From a virus, in IMG/VR virus record IMGVR_UViG_3300049215_000223, positions 62,001 through 126,000 of that record: DNA of 64,000 nt. One strand, 5' to 3'. The translations under genes were made by a program, and so were the position numbers. Under the pieces are notes generated by a model. That model was not told where the DNA came from and searched no databases. It worked only from the letters and a program-made list of their open reading frames with translations. Shown here in pieces: positions 1 to 9,344 of the stretch; the first letter of the stretch is position 1; each line of letters opens with the position of its first letter.

Positions 1-307
1 TATTTCTGCTGCCGGGGATGCTGGTGCATTCCATGCTTTAGAAGTACAATTTACAAATGAAAAAACTGGTGAGGTAAAGATTATCCCTCAACCCAATACT
101 TGGTTTATTGGTGGAGCCTCAATATATGAAGAGGGCATGCAACATGCTCACAAGATTGTTCTCACCCTAACGCCTGATGTAGAGCTACGTACCCCTGCCA
201 TTAAGTTTCCCTGGATCAATCCAATGAAGTTTTCGCTCGACAGCGTGATGCCACTTTCCGAAGGTAGTGTTTTACGACTAGCCACTTATACGGCAGTTAG
301 TGTGTAA
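1..307 (+). CDS. Partial unknown protein, C-terminal 101 residues
   Basis: An open frame enters the window at base 2 and runs 101 codons to a TAA at 305-307; no start codon is needed because the gene begins outside the window. The translated tail is rich in beta-prone and proline-containing stretches (for example IKFPWINPMKF) and ends RLATYTAVSV. I recognise no domain. It converges on the minus-strand gene that ends at 297, and the two coding regions overlap by 11 bases, so neither has its own downstream spacer. It could be a structural or an enzyme C-terminus. The frame itself is convincing because it is open for its full visible length and ends exactly at the convergent neighbour. Confidence 0.7.
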   Translation, partial: ISAAGDAGAFHALEVQFTNEKTGEVKIIPQPNTWFIGGASIYEEGMQHAHKIVLTLTPDVELRTPAIKFPWINPMKFSLDSVMPLSEGSVLRLATYTAVSV

Positions 308-785
308 AAGTAGAAACAACTGTAATATTAATCAGAGTGTGACCACTTGGAGGATTGGTATTTGGTGATCCGATCCCAACCCAAGTTTCATAAACAGCGC
401 CCGCAACATAGTAGCCTTGCATCTTGTAGTAAGTAATCTCTACTATTCCAGTAATGGAACCAATACTCGCTATACGACCAGAGATAACAGCTCCTTCTGG
501 CACATCAGCTGCACTTTGCGTCGTACTAAACTCAGCATATACCTGACCTTGGCTAGTTCCAATGTTATTATTAATACGTCCAGCTGGTGTCAGTTTAGAT
601 GTTAAACCAACTTGAGCATCTGATTGCAGATTGGGCTGTAGCTGTCCAATAAGTATTTGATCATTATAAGAATCACCTTGCGCTCCAGAAGAGGATAGTG
701 CTGGAAAGGCAGTGCCAGACCTTCCCAAAGGTGAAATTGGGCTGCTTAATCCAGTATGTGCTATATTCCAATCAGTTGATGCCAT
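297..785 (-). CDS. Small virion-surface protein of unknown function, 162 aa
   Basis: The 162-residue product is rich in Gly, Ser, Thr and Asn and reads like a beta-rich phage structural protein. It carries no signal peptide or membrane segment. It is the last gene of the minus-strand tail-fibre array, starts 4 bases after the stop of the 630-residue fibre gene, and so is probably co-translated with it. Its position directly behind three fibre genes suggests a fibre-associated protein, perhaps a chaperone, a tip or a short decoration protein; this is inference from position only. Its stop codon (297-299) lies inside the coding end of the convergent plus-strand gene. Confidence 0.75.
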   Translation of the reverse strand: MASTDWNIAHTGLSSPISPLGRSGTAFPALSSSGAQGDSYNDQILIGQLQPNLQSDAQVGLTSKLTPAGRINNNIGTSQGQVYAEFSTTQSAADVPEGAVISGRIASIGSITGIVEITYYKMQGYYVAGAVYETWVGIGSPNTNPPSGHTLINITVVSTFTH

Positions 786-789
786 TTAT

Positions 790-2682
790 TTATGCCTGTA
801 CTTGTACTGATACTCCGTCCCAAGGACCGATTACGAAAGCATAGGTTTGTGTGGTGTTAGCATTAGCTAGCTGTAACCAAAGTTTACCACCATATAGATC
901 GCCACCAACTCCACCCTGAACAGCTTTCAGCCAACGACAACTTCCCTTACGAATTTTGCCTACAGGTGTAGCTCCAGTTAAAAGTGCTTGGTACGAAATA
1001 CACCATACATCTTCTAAAACGTAAGTATCATTATATGTATTTGCCAGTTTTTCTCTATCATAGTTATTTTGTGAGATAACTACAGTAGCCGAGGCTTGAG
1101 CAGTCATTAGACCAAATGTTCCATTTTGAAACGAATCATTGACTCCACCCCAACCACGCCTTCTCCAGAATCTAAAGTAATTATTTCCAATTGAAACATT
1201 TTGTGGTTGCCACAAATCTTGGCTTGCTGTTGTAAAGGTTGTAGTTTGAGCGGTTCTACTTGGGGTGAATATCGCATCAGCAGTTGGGCAATACCAAACA
1301 TATGGATCCACGTCGCCATCTTCTTGGTTATCAACTCGTGTAAATGCAAATCCCATGTACGAGCCAGCATTCACAAATGGCGTTCCAATTGCCAGAGTAA
1401 AAGAGCCGTCAGCTGATACTCCAGTACCATAAACATTGTTTACTGCAACAATAGCAGCTTTTCCTATATTATTAATGCTAGTTGAGTTACCAAACCAGTT
1501 AGAGGGCGTGTTTACACCACCGGTACCTTCAATTACAAATGTTCCGGCAGTTGGAAATCCATTATTAGTACCTCCGCCCGCAGGTGCGATGATTCCCGTA
1601 CATCCGGTACTTGTAGATAAACTAGAGAATCTAGAAGTAGATTCTGCATAACCATCTACGCACTGATAATATACTGTGCCCGATGTGGTAGTATTTTGTT
1701 TCCAGATAACAATTTCCCTGAAAAATTCAATTGCTGTTGCACTTGGCGTCACTGAAGCGCCCGATAAATCTCCAGTGATAACGTGAGTGTGATCCCAGCC
1801 ATGAGGGTCTGCTCCATATCCATCTACACGAGGTTGTACTACCAAATAACCTTGTCCTTGCGCAACTGAACCGCCTGTGGACATAGTTCCTGTACCACCA
1901 GAACATCCAGTAAAGCTGATTCCATTTGTTCCAGTATAGGTAACGGTCTGAACTCCAGCATTTGTAGTTACTAAAATAGTTCCTGAAGAGTAAAATCCAG
2001 TAGTAGAAGTAACGTTTATAACTGATTGTGGAAGAACAGCAGCATTAGAGCCCGATGTGATAGTAGTAGAAAAAGCAGAGGCATCAAACAAATATCCTAG
2101 CAATTCTCCTTTGGCTCCAGTTACAGCTTGTGAAATATTTTCTCCACGAATAAATGAGCCATTAATTCCAGGCGACTGTGCAGCTGCCAATGGCATTTTA
2201 AGTGTACTTGGACCTTGAGCATTCCACCATCCAGCTACCTGATCCACGCTAATAGCATTATTTCCAATTTGGCTGTTTGTTGGAATAGTTCCAATTCCTC
2301 CAGAGCATCCTGTAAAAGATGTTGCGCCCAAACCAGTATAAGTTATTGTTTGCCACCCATTAGCAGCAGTAGCCACTAAAATAGTACCTGAAGTAGGAAA
2401 GCCCGCAGTGGCTGGGTTGGTGGCAGTGTTTATTGTGGCTGCTGGCAAGTTTTGAGAACCAGTGCTTAAAACGTTAATGGCTGTATACGTATCTGCGAGT
2501 GCATTAGCATTAGCTCCCCACAAATCATTGCTAGACAAACCAGAGGTATCTTTAGAGGTACCGTTGCCGCTAGATTTATAAGTCCATCCAGAATTTTTTA
2601 AAGCACGTGTCATCTTCCAAATAGCACTGAATTCGTGGTTGGAACTGAGCGGTAGGTAGTTTGCTATAATTGTATTAACCAT
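790..2682 (-). CDS. Tail-fibre paralogue A, 630 aa
   Basis: This is the first of three tandem paralogues that share an N-terminal block (residues about 18-60, with AIWKMTRALKNSGW and a KDTSG motif), a central block with GADPHGWDHTH near residue 290, a QEDGDVDPY block, and a C-terminus with an arginine/tryptophan-rich RKGSCRW stretch followed by GPWDG. Two copies of a 55-65-residue beta-rich module (GTILVAT...QTITYTG...TSFTGCSGG type) sit at residues about 77-140 and 213-274. The composition (Gly, Ser, Thr, Asn, Tyr, Trp) and position in a fibre array support a receptor-contacting virion protein. The start at 2682 has an AGGA site seven bases upstream. The exact virion location is inferred. 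Confidence 0.8.
   Translation of the reverse strand: MVNTIIANYLPLSSNHEFSAIWKMTRALKNSGWTYKSSGNGTSKDTSGLSSNDLWGANANALADTYTAINVLSTGSQNLPAATINTATNPATAGFPTSGTILVATAANGWQTITYTGLGATSFTGCSGGIGTIPTNSQIGNNAISVDQVAGWWNAQGPSTLKMPLAAAQSPGINGSFIRGENISQAVTGAKGELLGYLFDASAFSTTITSGSNAAVLPQSVINVTSTTGFYSSGTILVTTNAGVQTVTYTGTNGISFTGCSGGTGTMSTGGSVAQGQGYLVVQPRVDGYGADPHGWDHTHVITGDLSGASVTPSATAIEFFREIVIWKQNTTTSGTVYYQCVDGYAESTSRFSSLSTSTGCTGIIAPAGGGTNNGFPTAGTFVIEGTGGVNTPSNWFGNSTSINNIGKAAIVAVNNVYGTGVSADGSFTLAIGTPFVNAGSYMGFAFTRVDNQEDGDVDPYVWYCPTADAIFTPSRTAQTTTFTTASQDLWQPQNVSIGNNYFRFWRRRGWGGVNDSFQNGTFGLMTAQASATVVISQNNYDREKLANTYNDTYVLEDVWCISYQALLTGATPVGKIRKGSCRWLKAVQGGVGGDLYGGKLWLQLANANTTQTYAFVIGPWDGVSVQVQA
1861..2046 (-). 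repeat. Fibre module copy, slot 2 of paralogue A
   Basis: Encodes residues about 213-274 of the 630-residue fibre and contains the core SSGTILVTT and FTGCSGGTG. It sits just before the GYLVVQPRVDG block. Paralogue C has a copy in the same slot; paralogue B lacks it there. Confidence 0.75.
2263..2454 (-). repeat. Fibre module copy, slot 1 of paralogue A
   Basis: Encodes residues about 77-140, core FPTSGTILVAT and TSFTGCSGG, just before the WWNAQGPSTLK block. Paralogue B has a closely similar copy in this slot; paralogue C joins directly across it. Confidence 0.75.
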
Positions 2683-2721
2683 TGTTATTCCTAGTAAAAT
2701 ACGTCCTTATTGATATGATTA

Positions 2722-4635
2722 TTAATAGGTGGTTGGGGTAGTATAACCGTCCCAAGGACCGATTAATAGTGATGCTTGTGGTAGGCCAGTTGGATTTTGA
2801 ACTCCTGATATAGAAATCCAACTTTTGGTATTAAAACCATACGTGGAATTTGCATCACTTACAGTGCATCTAATCCATCTAAGGGAACCTTTTCTAATTT
2901 TCATTCCTCCACCAATAGAGACTGCCCAAATAAAATCACCCATATATACATTAGAAAAGGCTGCCGCCTCTTTCTCACGATCCCAATAAGAAGCGGCATG
3001 ATGGAAATTAGAAATAGCTATCTGAGACGCGCCTGCGGCTGTTAGTGCTGGCATGCCATTAACCCCAGTATCACTGGTTGAAAAGCCACGACGGCGCCAC
3101 ATACGGAAAAAATAGCTTCCGGCACCTGGCGCATTCCATTGAGTTGTCAAAGTATTTGTATTTGTTTCAATTATATTTGTAGTAGATAATTTTGCAGATG
3201 GAATAGGTCCTGGGTTAACAAAATTTCCAGTTGTTAAAGTTCCTGAACCACCAGAACATCCGGTAAATTGATTTCCACCTGAAGTACCAGTAAATGTGAC
3301 ATATTGTGGTCCATTGGATGAGTTTACAAACATTGTTCCAGGATTTGTAAATGAACCAGTGCTAGATACGTTAATTGTTGCTTGTGGAAGAGTAGCTCCA
3401 TTAGAGCCTGCAGCAATTGTGACTGATGCAAGATCCCCGTCATTTGAGGGGGTCCAGAAAACATACGGATCCACGTCGCCGTCTTCTTGATTATCAGTTC
3501 GTTGATATCCCCAAAGTGTTTTATAATTGCCAGGAACAACTGATATGTCACGTGATACAGCCACTATAAATGAACCATCAGCGGATGTATTAGAGCTATA
3601 AGTGGCATTTGCTGCAATAATTTGAGATTTGCCTATATTGCTCAAAACCACGTTGTTAACAAATACTTCTTGTCCAGCTAATGAGCCACCAGTTCCTCCT
3701 GCTGTATAAGTCCCAGCAGTTGGGAATGCGTTACCAGATCCACCACCACCTGGAGCGACTGCTCCTGTACATCCTGCACTGCCAGCTAAAACAGATAATC
3801 TTTGCGCACTTTCAGAACTTTGATCAACACATTGCATATAAGTAGTTGCATTGTTAGTTGTTATACCCTTCCAAAATACAATTTCCCTAACAAACTCTAT
3901 TACAGTTGCACTAGGTGTAACGTTGGCGCCTGATATGGAGCCAGTAATTAAATGAGTGTGATCCCAACCATGAGGGTCTGCACCGGACCCATCAACACGA
4001 GGCATAACAACTAAGAATCCTTGTACAGCATATCCGTCAAAAATATAACCGATTATTTCGCCTTGAGCACCAGTAGTTGCTTGTGATATTATTTCGCCGC
4101 GCATGAAATAACCGTTAATACCTGGCACAGCAGAAGTAGTGATTGGAATTTTAAGGGTGCTTGGACCCTGGGCGTTCCACCAGCCCGCAACTGTATCCAT
4201 ATTAATTGCTGCATTGCCAATGGCACTTCCGGCTGGAATTGAACCAGTTCCACCAGAACAACCAGTAAAAGAGGTGCTGGTAGTGCCTGTATAAGTTATT
4301 GTTTGCCAACCATTAGCAGAGGTAGCTACTAAAATAGTACCTGAAGTAGGGAAGCCTGCAGTTTGTGGGTTAGTTGCATTGATAGATGCTGCTGGCAAGT
4401 TCTGAGGTCCACCAGTGCTAACAGTACCTATGCCAGCATAAATGTCGGTGGCGGGATCAGTGTTTCCTCCCCATAAATCATTGCTGGCAGTACCAGAAGT
4501 GTCTTTAGAAGAACCGTTACCGCTGGACTTATAAATCCATCCAGCCTTTTTCATGGCACGTGAAAGTTTCCACAAAATATTAAATGCATTAGTGCTATTT
4601 ACTGCTGTAAAATTGGGAAATATTACATTACTCAT
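2722..4635 (-). CDS. Tail-fibre paralogue B, 637 aa
   Basis: This paralogue has the same backbone as its two neighbours: N-terminal MSNVIFPNF and WKLSRAMKKAGWIYKSS, then GADPHGWDHTH, QEDGDVDPY, RMWRRRGF, RKGSLRW and a GPWDGYTTP ending. It has repeat modules in slots 1 and 3 but not slot 2. The ATG at 4635 overlaps the stop of paralogue C as ATGA. An in-frame GTG 30 bases upstream is unlikely because MSNVIFPNF aligns with the first residues of paralogue C. Translation is therefore probably coupled to paralogue C. Role: virion fibre, presumably receptor binding, inferred from the array and composition. Confidence 0.8.
   Translation of the reverse strand: MSNVIFPNFTAVNSTNAFNILWKLSRAMKKAGWIYKSSGNGSSKDTSGTASNDLWGGNTDPATDIYAGIGTVSTGGPQNLPAASINATNPQTAGFPTSGTILVATSANGWQTITYTGTTSTSFTGCSGGTGSIPAGSAIGNAAINMDTVAGWWNAQGPSTLKIPITTSAVPGINGYFMRGEIISQATTGAQGEIIGYIFDGYAVQGFLVVMPRVDGSGADPHGWDHTHLITGSISGANVTPSATVIEFVREIVFWKGITTNNATTYMQCVDQSSESAQRLSVLAGSAGCTGAVAPGGGGSGNAFPTAGTYTAGGTGGSLAGQEVFVNNVVLSNIGKSQIIAANATYSSNTSADGSFIVAVSRDISVVPGNYKTLWGYQRTDNQEDGDVDPYVFWTPSNDGDLASVTIAAGSNGATLPQATINVSSTGSFTNPGTMFVNSSNGPQYVTFTGTSGGNQFTGCSGGSGTLTTGNFVNPGPIPSAKLSTTNIIETNTNTLTTQWNAPGAGSYFFRMWRRRGFSTSDTGVNGMPALTAAGASQIAISNFHHAASYWDREKEAAAFSNVYMGDFIWAVSIGGGMKIRKGSLRWIRCTVSDANSTYGFNTKSWISISGVQNPTGLPQASLLIGPWDGYTTPTTY
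3217..3405 (-). repeat. Fibre module copy, slot 3 of paralogue B
   Basis: Encodes a diverged copy (core NPGTMFVNSS and QFTGCSGGSG) inserted after the QEDGDVDPYVFW block. The other two paralogues have no module at this position. Confidence 0.7.
4216..4407 (-). repeat. Fibre module copy, slot 1 of paralogue B
   Basis: Encodes a copy nearly identical in core (FPTSGTILVATSANGWQTI) to slot 1 of paralogue A, suggesting recent exchange or duplication. Confidence 0.75.
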
Positions 4636-6320
4636 GAGTTCACCGGAGTTGTATATCCATCCCACGGACCCACAATAAATGGAACAGAGCTTTCAACATT
4701 TGTTTTACTTGAAAGTCCAATCCAAGATTTATTTCCAAAAGTATCGGTACCAGATGCATTAATACCGGAGCCTACTGTGCGCATCCATCGAAAACTACCC
4801 TTGCGACACCTAACAAAGGCTTGTGAAGAAATTGCCCAAATATCATCAGATACATAAGTTGTACTAAAAGTGCAAGCTAGCGTCTCTCTATCTCCACCAC
4901 CAGGTAAGGCGACGTTTGGAGCGTATAAATATTGGTTAAAATTGCCAGTTTGACCTATATACATACCACTATAAAGTCCCGTAGTAAATCCTTCACCAGA
5001 TAATCCGCGACGACGCCAAAAACGGAACATAGGAGATGCTGATTGTGAAGAGCCTGTACCACCTGTTGTAAAGGTTGAGTCGTTACCACCACCAACTACT
5101 GTTAGAGCCGTAGCAAATTTTTGATTATATGGGGTATCACCACTTGGTACATAAAAAGCATACGGATCCACATCGCCAGACTCTTGATTATCGACACGCC
5201 CAAAATGGAAACCGTGCCAAGAGCCCGCATCTACAAGGGGCTGACCAATAGCAATCGTAAAAGAACCATCAGCCGAAACATTTGGACCATAAGTTGCATT
5301 TACTGCGATAATTTGTGCTCTAGTTTGGCTGAGGCTTGGTGTATAATTTGTCCAGAGATTAGATGAGGCTAATGGTCCGCCACCAGTTCCTATGAATGTA
5401 AATGAACCGACCGATGGAAAATTGTTTTCTGCAGCCCCTCCGCTACCAGGAGCTTGTGCGCCGTTAGCGGTTGCGGTTGTAGCTAAAACTGAATATCTAG
5501 AAGACTTTTCATTATAACCATCTACACGTTGATAATAAATATGACCGTTGGTAAGATTAGGTGGGGAGGTTGTGTCTTTCCAGAATACAATTTCACAAAC
5601 ATATTCAAGTACAGTAGAACTTGGCGTAACAGTAGCGCCAGAAATAGATCCAGTTATTGCGCCAGTATGGTTCCAGCCATGTGGATCAGCTCCGATTCCA
5701 TCTACACGTGGAGAGATTACTAAATAACCCTGGCTTTGTGTAACCGCTCCACCCACTGCCATTATTCCTGTACCACCTATACATCCTGTAAAAGATGTTG
5801 CAGTAAGACCCGTATAAGTCACAGTTTGTGCACCATTTGTAGTATTAACTAAAATAGTTCCAGAGGAAAGAAATCCAGTTGTAGAATTGACGTTGATAGT
5901 AGATTGTGGTAATAAAGAACTGTCCGAAATAATACTAGTTTGTGTGGAAGCTGCATTAGTATCAAAGATGTACCCTAGTATTTCACCATGTGCACCAGTA
6001 CTAGCCTGATATCCGTCTTCTCCACGCATGAAAGTGCCAACAGAAGCAGATGTAATAGGAACCTTTAGAGTACTTGGACCTTGAGCACACCACCAAGCAG
6101 AAACGCTACCAAATGAAGGATAACTGTCTAGTGCAGGATCAGCGTTACCACCCCATTTATCATTTGCGGGATTACCAGACGTATCTTTACCTAAACTAGT
6201 GCCGTCGCCACTTGCCTTATAAATCCAACCAGCTTTTTTCATAGCTCTGGTTAGTTTCCAAATGACATTAAAAATATCATTGGTTACCATTCCAAAATTT
6301 GGGAAAATTACATTTGCCAT
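4632..6320 (-). CDS. Tail-fibre paralogue C, 562 aa
   Basis: This is the shortest of the three paralogues, starting MANVIFPNFG and sharing WKLTRAMKKAGWIYKAS, GADPHGWNHTG, QESGDVDPY, FRFWRRRGL, RKGSFRW and GPWDGYTTPVNS. It carries one repeat module, in slot 2. Where paralogues A and B have slot-1 modules, this protein joins the flanking blocks directly, so it shows what the backbone looks like without that insert. It is the promoter-proximal member of the three, and its stop overlaps the start of paralogue B as ATGA. Function inferred: virion fibre. Confidence 0.8.
   Translation of the reverse strand: MANVIFPNFGMVTNDIFNVIWKLTRAMKKAGWIYKASGDGTSLGKDTSGNPANDKWGGNADPALDSYPSFGSVSAWWCAQGPSTLKVPITSASVGTFMRGEDGYQASTGAHGEILGYIFDTNAASTQTSIISDSSLLPQSTINVNSTTGFLSSGTILVNTTNGAQTVTYTGLTATSFTGCIGGTGIMAVGGAVTQSQGYLVISPRVDGIGADPHGWNHTGAITGSISGATVTPSSTVLEYVCEIVFWKDTTSPPNLTNGHIYYQRVDGYNEKSSRYSVLATTATANGAQAPGSGGAAENNFPSVGSFTFIGTGGGPLASSNLWTNYTPSLSQTRAQIIAVNATYGPNVSADGSFTIAIGQPLVDAGSWHGFHFGRVDNQESGDVDPYAFYVPSGDTPYNQKFATALTVVGGGNDSTFTTGGTGSSQSASPMFRFWRRRGLSGEGFTTGLYSGMYIGQTGNFNQYLYAPNVALPGGGDRETLACTFSTTYVSDDIWAISSQAFVRCRKGSFRWMRTVGSGINASGTDTFGNKSWIGLSSKTNVESSVPFIVGPWDGYTTPVNS
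5739..5930 (-). repeat. Fibre module copy, slot 2 of paralogue C
   Basis: Encodes residues about 131-194, core LSSGTILVNT and TSFTGCIGGTG, in the same position as the second copy of paralogue A. Confidence 0.75.
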
Positions 6321-6363
6321 GTTATTGATCTTTATACTTTTTTATTGCTAAAATGGGTCTTTC

Positions 6364-8163
6364 TTAATATTGTATTAAAAATCTAGCCATTGTGCAGGTG
6401 ATGAAATCACTTGTGCCACCCCCGGCTCCCATTTCAAATTGTGCCTGATAAACAGCGGATCCATTGGTCAAATTGGCTGAAATATCACTAGTTGTTAACA
6501 AGGTTGTCGTAGTATTACTGGTTGCCAAGGTAGTTCCAGTTACTACAGAGGTTGCAGAATAATTATATAATCTTATTGTTGCATTAGGACCAGTTGTTTC
6601 CAATAATACTTGAAATTTAATACTCTTGAAATTAGGAGCTATTGTTTGCGGATTAAATTCTCCCGCACCTATTACAGTAAACAGTGAAATATTATTGGAG
6701 GCTGAATCGCCAGATAATAAAGGAAAGTATTTAACTGTTCCTGAAATCTCGCCATTAGGAGAAAAACTAAGTCTACCAGTATCATCAACTGCAGCATAGC
6801 CGTTTCCATGATGTGCTAAGTTAGATGCTGCAACATATCCATCAAAATAGTGTTGCCATAGAGTTCCATCGTTGGCAGCCACTATGAATGCTGGATATGC
6901 GCCAGTAAGATCTACGTTATTAGAATTCCAACGAGTAGTTGATGCGTGCCCATTAAAATTATTATAAACGGTATTAGCGCCCGCACTTTGAGGAAAGGTA
7001 CAATTATCAAATACCGTTCCAATAGAGCCATCAAAATAGTAATTATTAATATCTATTTGACATCCAATAAATTGAACTCCTTGCGTAGATTGTAGTAAAA
7101 TATCTCCGCTATAGATCATACAGTCTACGAACTTCTCACCATTGGATTCATTATTCCACACAAAAACGTTTGTAGTATTGTGATTGATTTCGAATCCAGA
7201 AACAACACCGTGCGCATCGTCTCCACCACCGTCTACTTTGAATCCTGTAGTACAAGCCGTAATAGTTCCGCCAATAAAGGCTTGATTACCACCTTCACAT
7301 TCAATACCAACGCCGCAACCATCAATTTGGACGGAAGATGTAAGAGCGTACTCTCCAAGCAACCATAAACCAGTACCACATTGCCAGCATCTAGAGTTAG
7401 AAATTAAGGAGGTAAAGTAAGGAGTAACGGTTGCAATTGGACCCGGAATTTGATAAGTAAGAACGCCTGCACCACCAAGAGAATCGAATGTCATTCCATT
7501 GACACGCATCCAATGAAAACCCGTATTAAATCCGGCACCTAAGTTCTGGTTAGCAATACCAATTTGACTGGTTGCAAGTGCTCCGCTACCCACAATTTTA
7601 AAATTACTAAAAGTTACGTGATCGCCAGATTGAATAAAAAGAGCGTTGTTCGTTGCCGTTTTTACAATAGAGCTGTCACCATAACCTATAATAGTTACAC
7701 CAGCAGGTACATTATATGGAGCCGAAGCACTAATAAGATAAGTTTTATTGGAACCAAGTTGAATAGTGCCGCCGCCAGCTACAGCTGCTAAAGCAGAAAG
7801 CATTGCGAAGGAATCATCTGTAACTCCATTACCAACAGCGCCATACTTTTCAAGCGTTACTACATTTAGTTTTGAAAAACTAATAATAGAGTTATTTGCT
7901 GTGCTTCCAATAACATCTCCAAACATATTATTATCTGAAGCCTGTAACCAGTTACTATTATCTCCTGGAGCGCCCAAAGTATAAAGATAGCCGTCAGCCT
8001 GGACATATACTGCCATTCCTATTTTTCTATTCAGAGTGGGAATGCTATTTCTGTCAGCAATAGTAGCTCTAACCTGGTAACCACCATAACCATCCACGTC
8101 TTCAAAGACCGGGAAAGCTCCAGAGTTATATGGTTTTATTTTGGATATTAAGGGGATTGGCAT
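6364..8163 (-). CDS. Tailspike with pectate-lyase-like beta-helix, 599 aa
   Basis: Residues 1-75 form an N-terminal region with VDGYGGYQVRATIADRNSIP and an R..GM.VYV pattern, typical of virion-attachment segments in phage fibres. From residue 102 it carries the pectate-lyase superfamily signature (LEKYGAVGNGVTDDSFAML), followed by repeated short beta-strand rungs (ALFIQSGDHVTFSNFKIVG and similar) to about residue 400, then a C-terminal beta domain likely used for trimerisation. Proteins of this build bind and often cut capsular or O-antigen polysaccharide. Catalytic residues cannot be assigned by eye, so enzymatic activity is inferred. It begins 7 bases after the stop of the 374-residue fibre gene, so the two are likely cotranscribed. 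Confidence 0.85.
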   Translation of the reverse strand: MPIPLISKIKPYNSGAFPVFEDVDGYGGYQVRATIADRNSIPTLNRKIGMAVYVQADGYLYTLGAPGDNSNWLQASDNNMFGDVIGSTANNSIISFSKLNVVTLEKYGAVGNGVTDDSFAMLSALAAVAGGGTIQLGSNKTYLISASAPYNVPAGVTIIGYGDSSIVKTATNNALFIQSGDHVTFSNFKIVGSGALATSQIGIANQNLGAGFNTGFHWMRVNGMTFDSLGGAGVLTYQIPGPIATVTPYFTSLISNSRCWQCGTGLWLLGEYALTSSVQIDGCGVGIECEGGNQAFIGGTITACTTGFKVDGGGDDAHGVVSGFEINHNTTNVFVWNNESNGEKFVDCMIYSGDILLQSTQGVQFIGCQIDINNYYFDGSIGTVFDNCTFPQSAGANTVYNNFNGHASTTRWNSNNVDLTGAYPAFIVAANDGTLWQHYFDGYVAASNLAHHGNGYAAVDDTGRLSFSPNGEISGTVKYFPLLSGDSASNNISLFTVIGAGEFNPQTIAPNFKSIKFQVLLETTGPNATIRLYNYSATSVVTGTTLATSNTTTTLLTTSDISANLTNGSAVYQAQFEMGAGGGTSDFITCTMARFLIQY

Positions 8164-8170
8164 GTTATCC

Positions 8171-9295
8171 TTACGTTACAACCACTGTAATGTTGCCCAA
8201 GCCAAGGTTGTCACTTTCATACAAAGTATAATTCTCAGTAAAACCATTGGTGTTAGTAACTGAAATAGTAGAAGAGTCTAATGCGAACCCTCCAGAGAAC
8301 CCACCAACTGTAAAGGTAGCTGCACCATATGCAGTACGATAGGCATAGTAAACTTTTTGAGTAGGACCAGCAGTTACGTTAAAGGTTCCATTTCTAGACA
8401 ATTGAAGTTGACTATTGCTCAAAGCTTGAATAAATGCAGCTCCTCCGCCTCCTGCTGCCGCAACGCCCCAATAAACCAATTGTGTCCAAGTCGTAGTCGC
8501 TGTTGGAGTTACTGTTGAATTTCCATCACTTGTAGTTAGTGTGAATGTTTCAACGGCACCATAAGTATTTTTTGTATAGGAGTATGGACTATTGAAGGCG
8601 GTTGGTGTTCCAATAACGTTTACTGGAGCATTGCCGTCGCTATCAGTAAACACTGCGCTTGTAGGAGGTCCCACACCACCAGAATAGCTAGCCGTAAATG
8701 AAGGGGTAGCTACAGTGGATCCAACTTGAGTCAAAGTTGGATTGACATTTAGGTTAGCTAAATAAGGACTCGTAGCAACGCCCTTTGGAATCCAGGTTGT
8801 GCCATTCCAAGTCAATACTTGATTGGTGGTTGGAGCTGTTGATGAAACAGGAAGACCTTGTAAACCAATAACTCTTTGTGAGGTTGGTAATCCTGACAAG
8901 TCACCACCTGCTACGAAGTTACCACCACCGCCACCACCACCTGATTGTGGTGCAGGGGTCCAAGCAATGCCGTCCCAAACCAAAACGTCATTTAGATTAG
9001 GCGCAACTGTAGAAACAGGTCTGCCCTGAATTCCAATAACTAAAGGATTCTCTAAAGTGCCACCTAAATCTTGTGCAAGCTCAATAATTAGTAATCCGCC
9101 AACAGTATACTCTAGCGCATCAAGTCTTGCCCTAACCGTACCATAAGATCCGCTTGGTTTAACACCTAATTCTGACTCAATTGCCAAGATGGCATTTCTT
9201 GAAGCATTAAAAATAGAGCCTTGAACTGGCGTAAAGTTATCTACGGCAGAAGGTAAGGTAATGCTTGTATCTATTTGGGCGGGGAATATTGTCAT
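8171..9295 (-). CDS. Tail fibre with Ig-like and C-terminal beta domain, 374 aa
   Basis: The first 110 residues closely match the N-terminus of the 702-residue fibre next door (PAQIDT, AILAIESELGVKPSG, LVIGIQGRPVS, LVWDGIAWTP), so this is probably a shared virion anchor. A glycine run follows (about residue 118), then a second IGLQGLPVS/WNGTTWIPKG copy, then an Ig-like stretch with ATPSFTASYSGGVGPPTSA and TLTTSDGNSTVTP. The C-terminal part (ISVTNTNGFTENYTLYESD) resembles compact receptor-binding tips of phage fibres. Small size and a different C-terminus from its neighbour suggest the two fibres share a socket but contact different targets. Confidence 0.75.
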   Translation of the reverse strand: MTIFPAQIDTSITLPSAVDNFTPVQGSIFNASRNAILAIESELGVKPSGSYGTVRARLDALEYTVGGLLIIELAQDLGGTLENPLVIGIQGRPVSTVAPNLNDVLVWDGIAWTPAPQSGGGGGGGNFVAGGDLSGLPTSQRVIGLQGLPVSSTAPTTNQVLTWNGTTWIPKGVATSPYLANLNVNPTLTQVGSTVATPSFTASYSGGVGPPTSAVFTDSDGNAPVNVIGTPTAFNSPYSYTKNTYGAVETFTLTTSDGNSTVTPTATTTWTQLVYWGVAAAGGGGAAFIQALSNSQLQLSRNGTFNVTAGPTQKVYYAYRTAYGAATFTVGGFSGGFALDSSTISVTNTNGFTENYTLYESDNLGLGNITVVVT

Positions 9296-9319
9296 TAATT
9301 TTCTCTAAGGTACAAGTAT

Positions 9320-9337
9320 ATGCCGCATTTATGGCAT
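9320..9337 (-). promoter_or_regulatory. Inverted repeat 25 nt upstream of fibre gene
   Basis: Five-base arms ATGCC and GGCAT flank an 8-base centre. The minus-strand reading ends in GGCAT 25 bases from the start codon, like the motif ahead of the 702-residue fibre (26 bases), and matches that family weakly (about 11 of 18 positions). It could be a diverged promoter or a small operator. Confidence 0.3.
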
Positions 9338-9344
9338 GGCTAAG

